DNA from: Chondrosia reniformis
Taxonomy: Eukaryota; Porifera; Demospongiae; Chondrillida; Chondrillidae
Length of the DNA stretch: 64,000 nucleotides
Direction of reading: 5' to 3'
NCBI GenBank assembly: GCA_947172415.1
Contig: OX359189.1
Span: 1,386,501-1,450,500, forward strand
Shown one piece after another: positions 1 to 10,719 of this stretch; position 1 is the first letter of the stretch; every line of letters starts with the position of its first letter. The notes under the pieces are model-generated. The model was not told the origin of the DNA. It worked only from the letters and a program-made list of their open reading frames with translations, and made no database searches. The translations under genes were made by a program, and so were the position numbers.

Positions 1-349
1 CATTGTGGATGGTAAACGTGAACTCCCTGCGTCGAGCAAAATCCAAGTCACACCTCCTCGTGGTGCTCGACGGTAACAGCAGTCTCTGCTGGCTAACGTG
101 ACTGGTCTTTTTTCTTCTATCTTTGCTGATTATTGTAAAAGATTTGGAAACCGTTCCAAACGCTGTTTTTTTTTCTTTTTTTCTTATCGTCAGCATATCG
201 CGATTACTTTGGAACCACCCACTGAGTATCCAAACACACTTGGGACGCGCTTTTTATTTTTTTCATAACGCTAGAAACTTTATATTTTCCTAAAGTAGTT
301 TGTGTATCGTGACAGATGTGATTCCACATTAATACAATTTGTAGAAGAA
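1..349. other. Unassigned left edge, possible end of an exon
   Basis: A frame open from base 3 to a TGA at 99-101 reads through GC-richer sequence and ends in residues SSLCWLT. It could be the last coding piece of a gene entering from the left, or part of the dynein locus that follows. I do not recognise it. The rest up to about 349 is T-rich and shows no feature I can support. Confidence 0.2.
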
Positions 350-2491
350 TAAGGGAACTGTGCTCCTCTACCAGTCCACAGCTAAGAGTGGCAAGCACGC
401 TGGTCCGGCGTGGCAGGTTGCTTGGCAAGAGAACGACGTGGATAACAACCTCAACTTCTACTCAGTGTCCTCTGATGGCAGAGCCAGAGTACGTAGTATG
501 GATAATAGTTAAGGTATGTGATGGTAGAGTTGTAGTACGGACAAAAGTGAACGTGTACAGTATATGTACAACTAAGCTTTTTTCTGTTGATGGTGGTAAA
601 CGCCAGTACTTGGGAAGGTTTGTGGATGCCTATTGATCCATCTTCTGCTTATGATGAGTTAAAGATGCATTATAAGAAGGAATGGTTCTATAGTAGGTTG
701 ATCCTGATGGCCTAATTTAGAGGATTGAAAGCTGTGGAGTGAGGGTTAGGCTTGGAGTGATGGTTAGGCTTGGAGTGAGGGTTAGGCTTGGAGTGATGGT
801 TAGGCTTGGAGTGATGGTTAGGCTTGGAGTGAGGGTTAGGCTTGGAGTGATGGTTAGGCTTGGAGTGAGGGTTAGGCTTGGAGTAAGGATTAGGCTTGGA
901 GTGATGGTTGGGCTTGGCCTTGCATACATGTAATTAATATACATTGTGCTTGGTGGCACATTTCTCCACCTGATTTTCAGAACAAGCTAAGATTTGAAGA
1001 TGTGTACATAAAGGTGTAGCTTATACGTATAAGTAATTCTTAAAACAATAAATGTCCTTTTGCTAAGGAATATACATACGTAGACGTATGATGGATTTCT
1101 CATACATCTACGTAATTATAAAAGTGTCTGCATAACTGATGTAACCTCATTTCAGGTGTTGCCAGGTAGAACTCCACTAAATGCGTACCTTTTATGACCT
1201 GCCTCATAATTATGTGCCTGGCTAACTAATTAAACAGAGATGTGCTATTTACATGCAAACATACGTATGTATTATGTACATACGTATGTACATACAGCCA
1301 ACCTTATTAAGTACTACGTACGTATGTATGTACATATGTATGTACGTATATACTGTATGTACATATTGGCAGCTTAATTAAGTAATGATGTATGTATAAT
1401 GTATATATACTTGTAAGTATATTAGGATAGTATATACTTGTGTACAGAAATTGATGTGTTTTCTCCCCTTTAGAGGATCCCATGTTCGCGTATGATTTGA
1501 ACAGTGGTGTGTGTGATATTGCTTGGTCCCACTTTGCCTCAACTGTGTTTGCTGCCTGCACTGCTGATGGGAAGGTGTTTGTGTTTGATCTCAGCATTAA
1601 CAAATATGAACCACTTTATGTACAACCAAGTAAGTCACATGACATCATCTGACTAGCAATGTATTGCATTATAGTATTATATATACATACCACTGGGCTG
1701 ATCAGGAGTAATATGTTCCAGTGATTATTTACTTATTGGAAAAAAGTTATGAAATGTTAAAAATTCTATCTATACAGTGAGTCTTGACGGGAGACTGAGA
1801 TCCTATTAAAATAGCATCCAGTGATCACCTCACAGCTATCTAAGATCCTGGCCAAGTTAAGACCCTGGTCACTCTACTGGTCTGACAAAATACATTCCAG
1901 TGATTATTCACTTAGTTACGTATGTACAAGTGTAATTTAACATTCACACTACTAACCTATATTATTAATACTATTTGTATGCTAGATTATTAGACACTGT
2001 CTGCATTAGTTCAGTTGTCTTATGACTGTCTAATCTAGTGTACTAATTGATAAGTCTTAGACTCCATGTCAAAATACTTTTTCAGAGTAATATATAGTCA
2101 GTGAATAGGGTAGTACCCTTCAAGTATAGAGAGGCAGCAAAAATGGCTGCCTATGAATGATCTAAAACAACAGTTTCTATGGTGGGCATCAATAGGAGGC
2201 AAAGGAAAAACTAGAATAGACTGTATTCCCAGACTTACGACTTTGGGAAAACCCATAGATCTTTGTATTCAACAGGTTGCATGTTTACGCCTTAAAATTG
2301 TATGTACATATAAGTTTGTATGCTCATTGGTGTAAAGGTATGAAAGCTTTCACTATTACATTTCATTTAAATGTAGTATTTTACATGCATGTGTGAGTGT
2401 ATGTACTACACAATCTTCTTATTCTGCCTCTCAGGAGAAAACTTATTCCAGAAAAAATGAAGTTGCCAAATTGGAGAAGTTGATGAACTGA
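350..2491 (+). pseudogene. DNAI1: Axonemal dynein intermediate chain 1-like fragment, probably degraded or incomplete
   Basis: Three pieces match the WD-repeat C-terminal half of axonemal outer-arm dynein intermediate chain 1. Bases about 352-485 encode [18 protein letters not shown] and [12 protein letters not shown]. Bases 1474-1629 encode [18 protein letters not shown] and [11 protein letters not shown], with good AG and GTAAGT borders. Bases 2435-2491 encode EVAKLEKLMN and a stop. In the family these are separated by roughly 120 and 40 further residues of WD repeats, and I find no exons for them here. After SSDGR the expected WxxVK motif (WIIVK, 499-513) lies in another frame, which means either a frameshift or a splice at the GTACGT at about 488. 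The locus is therefore read as a decaying copy. An assembly misjoin would look the same. Confidence 0.5.
735..918 (+). repeat. 18-bp minisatellite
   Basis: About ten tandem copies of an 18-base unit, GTGAGGGTTAGGCTTGGA, with GAGG/GATG variation. The open frames across it on both strands (RLGVRV or TPSLTL repeats) are products of the periodicity. It sits where the missing dynein exons would be expected. Confidence 0.9.
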
Positions 2492-3439
2492 ACCATTTTT
2501 GGAGAAAGCTGCTTAAACTATAAACACATATGTACATCAGCCTATATAATTTATATGCAAAGGAACTGTATGTCTATACAGTACATGTACAGAATATATA
2601 TAGCATGTGTTGAAGTATATGTACATATAAATAAGTGAATCGCTTCAAAATAATAATATTATTATTATGCTGGCCAGCGACCAAGTCTTATATTGGTTAG
2701 GAGAGTATTAAAATGGCAATCAGTGGATTACCTTCCAGTCATACAAAGAGAGAAAAAGAATCACAGACACGTACAGCTGTTTCACCCTCCTAGGCTGGTG
2801 TTGTGTAGTGTGCTGCCCCCTACTTCCTGCATGCCTTCCATGTTTGTGTTGGGGTGAGAAAGTATACATATACAAACCTATAGCTACCTGCAATCTATGT
2901 TTGTGCAGGGGCAAGACAATAGTAGTAGTATGTATAAACACAGATGGATGGCGCGCAAGTGAAGGATAGGTATGAAAATGTAGTAGATTGTTAATCCATG
3001 TGGTCTTTAGTTGTAAATACTGCTTTGGGTCATTCCATCTAGCCATAAATTAACTAGCTAGCTCCTTATATGTCTCCATATACGTATTTACTTTGTATAC
3101 CAGAATTTAATGTACATTGAGGGCTGTAACTCTATATTTCTCAGAAGTTGAATTTATTGCATGGCCATGGTCAATGCATATACGTATATAGGCCTGCCAT
3201 TATAGGAATTCTGTGCATTCCTGTGTATACACTGTTGAAATTTCTAATGGTTATTGTGTATATACTATAATATAGCTGTTCCTTCTGTATAATTTAGTTA
3301 TCTATTGTGCATATTTGTCATTTGCTGTTTTTGATTGAAGCTGTAATATGTTTATTATCTGTCGGAATGTAATTTTGTTATACGCCACATTGCACAGTTT
3401 AAAGTATTTCAAAGTACTTCGTAGTTATAGACCGGGAAG
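2492..3439. other. Intergenic, no gene seen
   Basis: AT-rich spacer between the dynein fragment and the first Ig receptor. It holds short TA and TACGTA runs. A minus-strand open frame at 2720-3046 has no recognisable domain and no supporting splice signals. The receptor promoter should lie near 3300-3439, but no clear TATA box or initiator stands out. Confidence 0.4.
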
Positions 3440-6400
3440 ATGGCGACTGGGACCGGTTGGCTTGTTCTTTTTGTTGTACAGCTGCTATTACATGGTTATA
3501 TCCAAGTGGTTATCGGAGGTAAAGTTCCTTTAAAGCTAGCTTCGTATCCACACCAATTAATATTCGCGCGATAAATTATAATACAATGTACGTAGCTACT
3601 GTATATATGCCAATATAGGCTATATCAACTGTCATGCTACTCAGAGAGTATGGGAGTACTCTCTAAGTAGGGATGGCCGAAAAACGTGTGTGCACACATC
3701 TGTATTTTACAGAAGTGATCGTTAGAATTAATTTTACACTATAATATTATAATTCCTAAAGGAGAATATATCTATATATACATTTTGCGGTTTTAATTCG
3801 ACAGTATTACTAGTATGTATTTAAACGTGGAATTTTATATATTAATATATACAGTTTTGTAGTAATTAATAATTGAGTTATCTCTCAACTCTAACTTATT
3901 GAAGCATAGAAGTTGGCATGTATTTATACAGGTATCTCCTGAGTGTATCGATTCACCTCTATAGATAGTATGTTATATATACTACACAATAGGCAACAAT
4001 ACAGGAAATGTATAAATCATCTATTCATATTTTATAAAAATATATAGTATTAATTCATGCCTCCATGTGATAGCTATATATAGAGTTGGTATGTTTACAA
4101 TGAACTATGCAATGCTCTCCTCTGGTTATGCAATCAAGTGACCACTTTTATCTCATATCAGTCTATAATTTTCTGACTGACTCATTCCCAGATTACTTAG
4201 AAAGGAAAAACAACATAGTCTCCTTCCTAAAAAGGTATGGATGTTTAAAGTTTGAAATGCTGAGGAATGTGAATTAGGCACTTTTTGGTTTTCAAGCCAG
4301 ACTATATAGCTGTATAAAGAATTTGTTTGTATATATACTATATAGTCTTCTGATTTGTAGGTCCTACATAATTACAGTTAGCACTAGATATGCACGATCA
4401 TGCTCTTGACCATTGATGTTATATACGTACATTGTGAATGCCACTAACATGTCTTAAATCAATTAATTAAGGGACTGAATGTATGTAATAAATTGTTGAT
4501 AAAGTGATAGTAACCCAAAGTGCACTTTGAATATAAACATTACTTTTGTCTATACCATATATATGTATATTTGTTTACTAATAAAATGTAATGTTAGGAA
4601 TTAACGACATGTATAGCTTCCTTAGGTTCATGTTTGATGTATAGGGATTCATTACAATTACATGTGGCTGTAATGTGAGCCTGTGTTTGAAATGTAGTTT
4701 TTCTGTTATCTCTTCATGTGTGGGTTTACATACATATTTGCAGACCTGTGCTGAGGTTGATTACACCACCATCATAATATGTACACGTACAAAAACATTT
4801 GTATAAGTACCTTATACCTGGAAAAGCCAATTATAAAGCATTCATATATATGCACATTTTGCTAGTATAACTTTGATTATATAATATATTAGTAATGACT
4901 ATTATTTGTGTTATGTCTTTAGGTAAACCCAGTGTAGGAAACACAGAGCTACAATTTGTGCCAGTAAAATGTGGAGCAGAGCTTGTATTGCCTTGCCAAT
5001 CAGATGAAGATAATGCCACCCGCACTTGGTATCACAACAACATCCCAGTAGGAGTTGTACTTACATCTGATTTTATAATATTTTCTGCAAAACCAAATGA
5101 TTCAGGATGGTATACCTGTAGAATAGCAAACATTGATGGATACGATACTATAGAATATTTTGTGGAAGTTATAGGTAGGGACATCCTTGATAGTTTGTTA
5201 GCCCATGCATGATAAGTAAATCTACATTTCTTTGAACCTATATAAAGCACTTTGCATTACATATATATGTGCAACATAAAATTTTACTTTAATTTAAGTT
5301 AAATCATGTGTTGTATATATAGAGGATTATATTGTTTATTGGTCGATGTATGTAACATGTATATATATATATATACGAGTCAAACCTATGTATATGACTG
5401 TTTTGCATAATATATTTGCCATTTTGCAGAACCTCCAGTTATTAAAAGTGATCCGGTGAATGTAGTTACAACTGAAGATATCATCATACCTTTTGCTTGT
5501 GTTGTGCTTGGTGTTCCTGGTCCAGATGTCACATGGTACAGGATTGCACCTGGAGAAGTGAGTTATACATAATGACTTTATGTATAATGCAAATATATGT
5601 ACTAAATGTTTCTTTTTTCACATTCACTAAGTACATATATATCTGATACATGTGTACATCAGTTAAACATTAAACATTCTAGATTTTTACTTTAAAATAA
5701 TGGGGGTTACATGTAGATAAGTGACTTGAATCGTATAGGCTTGTACTTAAAATATTACAATAATTCATAATATACGTATACGTACAATCTGCAATGTAAT
5801 GTCAAAAACACTGGTATATATGCATGTATACATATATTGTAGGTCATGTTTAAATGCCACTACATGCAGCACACAACATAAATGGGTACGTGTAGTTAAT
5901 CTGCATGTGTATAATTTAATATAATACCTATATGTACGTATGTCTGTATATATTTATTAGCCACCTCGTGAAATTGACCCTGATAATCCTGACTTTACTA
6001 TAAGACATCGCTCAGACAATCAACTTGAAGTGAATGCCAGAATTGAATACAATGGAGATAAGTACTACTGTTCAGCTAGTAATGGTTTTACCACAGTTAA
6101 TAGTTCAGAGGCTTTGTTAACAGTATTTCTGCTTCCACGTAAGTCATTCATGCATGCGAAAATATATTCACTCATGCCTTAACTATATCATGGATCCGAT
6201 CATGATATTGTATAGGAATTTATATTCTTTTTATTTATACACCACTTACATACATGTACATATACAAATACATACGTATACGTATATTCGTATAGGGCAA
6301 GACCATGGACTTTTGTCTCATTTCATGCTGTATATATAATACTGTATGTGTGTTATTATTAAACACAAACATATACAGTACATATGTACATACATCTTTA

Positions 6401-9400
6401 TATATAGGTATGCCTAATCCAGATTCAACACTGCAACCACTGTATACTTTAAGAGGTGTCACTGAAATAAGAACAATTTCATGTACTCCATCAGCTCCAT
6501 CTGGTTACAACATTACATGGAGTGTCAATGGAATGATCATGAATAACTTGATGAACCAAAATACTATCACTATAAGTGCCAACTCTAGTCGTGGCGTCCA
6601 TTGCTGTGAAATTATACCTGAATCTGCAGGAAATCCTATTCAATATTGTACCTATGTATTACCATCATGTAAGTATATACGTATATATATATATATATTA
6701 CATACATTCCGACAATTAATAAACTCCATGTATTCTTTAATTCTTCTCTATATAATAGTATGCAAGTACGTACGTACATATATATATGTTTGTATACCTA
6801 GCTAACACACATATGCCTATGTTTGAACAAAAATCTTATTTCGGTCTCTCTATAGTACACAGTTATACACTCCACCCTGGCGTTTACTGAGTTATCGGTG
6901 GGATATCGCATTGTATAACTATAATAAGAGGCCAAAGTGCCTCTTATTATAGTCATACAACAGTTGTAGAATATAATTTGCCTTGGTTGCATTGGAGTGT
7001 ATATATGTAGTAGTTATACCACACTCAAGTGTGATGCATAAGTGATATCTGCCCAAGACTGAAGGTCGAGGGCGGATATCACTTAGCTTCACACATGAGT
7101 GTGGTATAATTAATATATATCACGTATGACTTGAATCAATTGTAAAGGTGATGATAAGTAAACATGAGTAGGCCTACTGGTGATATAACATTTATCACTA
7201 GTTCAAGTGTGAAACATAAGGTTTATATATAACACCCCAGATATCACCCGGTTGACCTGGTAACGTGATATATACATGTATACCATATTTAATATGTAAT
7301 ATATAGTCATTGGTATATATATTATGCATTTATGCCCATATAATAAGCTAGCCATATAAGGATATGTATATTATTGTTTCACATCCATTTTCCAGCATAC
7401 ATGTTTTAAGACGTATAATCTAAGTGAGCCCTTATGGGGTATATATAGCCTGAGGAAATGAATAGACATGTTATATTTATTGTTTCTTCAGATATACCAG
7501 AGCAAGTTAAAATTGGAGTGAAGGGACTCAGTGTCGAAGTTGGACAAAGCCTGGGCATTGAATGTAGATCAGTGGGTGGAGTACCAGCCTCACAACTCAA
7601 TTGGCTCAATGGAGAGAACGAGGAAATTTTTAATGACTTTTCATTTACACTGTCAACGTATTCTCTGCTAGAGGTCCAGTTGAGTGACAGTACTGAAATA
7701 GTCTGTCAAGCTAACAATGGCCTATCACCTCAGCTCTCCAAAAGTATTATATTAAATGTGATTGACCCTCTAACATGTGAGTATATATACTCAGTAAACC
7801 AATAAACCTTGTATATATATAATCATTCACTGCTGCATAAACACTTAATTGTTCTTTATAGCTGGCCTTTCCAGAGATGGTCCAAACATACTGAGCAATC
7901 CAGGTGCTGAGGAGGGAAACTCCCCTTGGCAGTTTGAAAGAAGGCTGCCTAATGATGCTAAAATTACTGATACAAATGGTGGTATGTAGAGCTACAAATA
8001 CAGATGTGTAAATAAATAAATACAAATATATGTGTTCATGTACGTACGTACAGGTGTATAGTACATATAATATATATATCTATGTAACTATAACTCACAT
8101 TTGTATGCATACTAGACCTATATTAATTAAGTATGTACATACATGATATATAGCTAGTATAAATGTAACTCTGCATGCATAGCATTAAGTAATTAAAAAT
8201 TCCCTGCATCACTTTGTGTATGATTTTGACATATTACAATTAGCTATTAAATTCTGCATATATTGTTTTTACATAATTATTAAATACATTTATTATAGAG
8301 AACGTATTTAGCTTACGGTATCCTCCAGATATCACAGAACAGGATATTCCATCTATAGTACAGACTTTTGATATTGAAGGAAATGAACAGATTATTGGCC
8401 TCAGGCTAAGGTACCATACTACATGTATTATAGCATTACATGGTATTCTTTTCCTCATACATCATTAAATAAATTTACAACCCATTTTTAGTTTAAATTA
8501 TCCGTACGTAGATGTAATTTTAATGAAATCTTGTCTCAGCAGTTTATAATATACCATATTATATATTCTTCTGTACATATAGATGTATTGTTTATAAGTT
8601 ATGTAATTATCTATGCACATATTATTTAATCTTTATATTATAATTCCAATATTAGAGTGTATAATATACATATATAGCAGTCTGCCACCCTCAAAGGCTG
8701 CTAAGCAATTAAATATAAAAGTTTTAATCTACAACTATACATGTATATCTTTGTAAAGGTTCATCTTTTGACTTTGGGAGCGTCTAGAGACACAGTTTTT
8801 TCGATTCTTCTTTCTGCCAAATGTTTTGACCCTGGGGTACTTCTTCAGTGACATACATGTATACATGTATACGTATATAAAATTTAGTTGTAAATATTGC
8901 ATAACATTCTATCATGCTTCTACAGTGCACGAATGCGTGTAGCCATGCCAAGTACTTCCAATGGAATAATTTTACCTGAAGTAGTTGTGGATTTTGAAGG
9001 AAACGTATATGAACTGGCGTGGCCAAGTGAAATGACTGAATTCAATGCATGGCACTGGGTCTCTAGGGATATCACTATCACACCGAGCAGTGCCAGAAGA
9101 CAGGGAGAAGTGATATTGACTTTGGGTGACAGAGGTGCTACCAATGTGGGTGGAGAGGTCTACCTTGATGATATTTCAATTGTACCTTTAATGAGTGAGG
9201 ATAGATTGCCTACTATATTATTCTAATTTATATATAAGTTTTCAAGGTTTTCTGTTTTTCTTATGTAGTGTCTGGTACTACTGCAACAGACCCTGATTCT
9301 CTGCCTATCATTATTGGAGCAACAGTTGGAGCATTAATGCTTGTTACCATAATAATTCTGTTAATTGTATTCATTTGTTGCTTTTGTGGTTGTTGTGTTT

Positions 9401-10294
9401 GTTGCAAAAGGTTAGTTGATGCATACTAGTAATTGGTAAACGTCTAAGTACCTGTGTGCATGGGTATATATACCTTTATTTATCAACCTTTTGACCCACA
9501 CACACTTCATATAATACACAACAATTTGAATCACATGATTGTTAGTATAAATATGATATTTTTGATTTCATAGAAATGATGCTATTAAAATGAGAAAAGA
9601 AACTATTATAAAAAGATTATCAAAGAAAACTGTAAGTCTTATAAGCTCAAATAGTCATTGTAGTCATTGAAAATTTTTAAACATTAATTTCTTTCAAAAT
9701 GTATAGACTCGACATTATGTTCCTGATCCCACTAAGAACACTAGAGCTCCGCCCCTTGGGGATGAGGGCCAGTATACTTCTCTAGAGGAGCGCTCTGAAG
9801 CTATCTACACCAAACCAGATGACACATATGAAACAGTTACTACACCAGGGGAGGAATACGAAGACATGTCAGGAGACAAGTCAATCAAGAAAGAGGAATA
9901 CTACTACATTCAGGCACCTGCATCTGTTCCTAGCAACTCTCACAGTTCATCCAGTATTTCAGGCCAACCTCCAAGGAGCAGTATTAATAGTGATAAGGTT
10001 AAGCAAGTTTCACTGGCCATGAATGATTCTTCATATGTTCAGCTGGTGGACGGGCCTCCACTACCTGCCAGGAACAAGTCAGGTTCAGATGAGCCGAAGA
10101 CTTCAGTTCCACCTTCAAAGTTACAAGAAGCAGAAGGTGCCAATGACCCACCAGAAGGTACCAAAGATCAATCGGAAGGTACCAAAGATCCAGTGGAAGG
10201 TACCAGTGATCAACCGGAAGGTGTTTTTCCAATGACTGAAGAAGAGGAAAAGGACGAAACAACGGAATATTATGAAAAGATAGATATCAATTAG
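3440..10294 (+). CDS. Four-Ig transmembrane receptor A with tyrosine-motif tail
   Basis: Predicted 823-residue cell-surface receptor from 12 exons: 3440-3518, 4923-5174, 5430-5557, 5961-6138, 6408-6668, 7492-7776, 7862-7981, 8299-8410, 8926-9194, 9269-9410, 9574-9631, 9707-10294. All splice sites are GT-AG, phases agree, and the total length is divisible by three. Order: signal peptide (1-26); Ig1 (27-110, LPCQS and DSGWYTC); Ig2 (111-212); Ig3 (213-299, with a vicinal CC); Ig4 (300-394); a galactose-binding/CBM-like sandwich domain (395-561, NILSNPGAEEG to VYLDDISI); TM (about 574-598); CCFCGCCVCC; tail. Tail tyrosines include DEGQYTSL (Y651), IYTKP (Y662), YETV, YEDM (Y679), SSYVQL (Y738) and YEKI near the C-terminus; PPLPAR is an SH3-type ligand. 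There is no kinase domain. Ligand and function are unknown; an adhesion or allorecognition/immune role is inference from architecture. Confidence 0.9.
6860..7110. repeat. Two long inverted-repeat hairpins in receptor A intron 5
   Basis: Hairpin 1: a 14-bp perfect stem (6919-6932 with 6939-6952) around loop CAAAGT, inside an outer pair ATACACTCCA / TGGAGTGTAT. Hairpin 2: 7014-7109, arms of about 40 bp starting TTATACCACACTCA / TGAGTGTGGTATAA, with an inner stem TAAGTGATATC / GATATCACTTA. They are either MITE-type elements or long pre-miRNA-like foldbacks. Confidence 0.75.
8778..8862 (-). repeat. Copy of the GAAGAAG-AGGGTC intronic element
   Basis: Read on the minus strand, this segment in receptor A intron 8 runs CACTGAAGAAG, CAGGGTCAAAACATTTG, an A/G-rich stretch, then TCTCTAGACGCTCC. 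The same order appears in receptor B intron 10 within 17419-17594. It therefore looks like a second insertion of one small interspersed element. Confidence 0.65.
10131..10220 (+). repeat. In-frame 21-bp coding repeat in receptor A tail
   Basis: Four head-to-tail copies of a 21-base unit beginning GAAGGT encode variants of the heptad EGTKDxx, followed by a partial copy. The paralogous tail in receptor B (about 18421-18462) has only two copies. Unit number changes tail length without changing frame. Confidence 0.85.
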
Positions 10295-10719
10295 ACCATG
10301 GTCATCATATTATACATATAACTCTACTGTATTATATACTGCATATAAGCATCTTTTAGTTCACCAGTTACTCTCTTAATTGTCTTTAAATACTGAGTTT
10401 TAATTATCCATTCTTTATATTATACACCACTATATATAGAGAGAGATATATGACATAATATATAAGATTCATTTGCAATGAATTATGATGGCAAGACTAT
10501 ATTCGCATATATATAGTCGTAATTAATTTATGCACATCCTGTATTATATGCTCACTGTCTAGGAAGTGTTATAATCTATTATGCTCCTTTTGGGGTGTTG
10601 TATAGCAATAATTTAACACATCATTCGTTAACTTTTAACGGAATGTCCTAGTATATAGGTACATTTATGCAGGCGTTGCGGTGTTCTTAGTTCAGTACCG
10701 AAGCGCTATATAAAATATC
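10295..10719. other. Spacer between receptor A and receptor B
   Basis: A 425-base AT-rich gap must hold the receptor A 3' end and the receptor B promoter. A TATATAAAA-like string at about 10706-10714 lies only a few bases before the receptor B ATG, too close for a TATA box unless the 5' UTR is minimal. I see no other element. Confidence 0.45.

Noticed and set aside
5032-5250. Minus-strand frames opposite Ig exons
   Set aside because: Shadows of the receptor exons with no domain content; the same holds for 7406-7609, 8920-9144 and 16451-16675.
10706-10719. TATATAAAA as a TATA box for receptor B
   Set aside because: It ends a few bases before the ATG, leaving no room for a normal transcription start.
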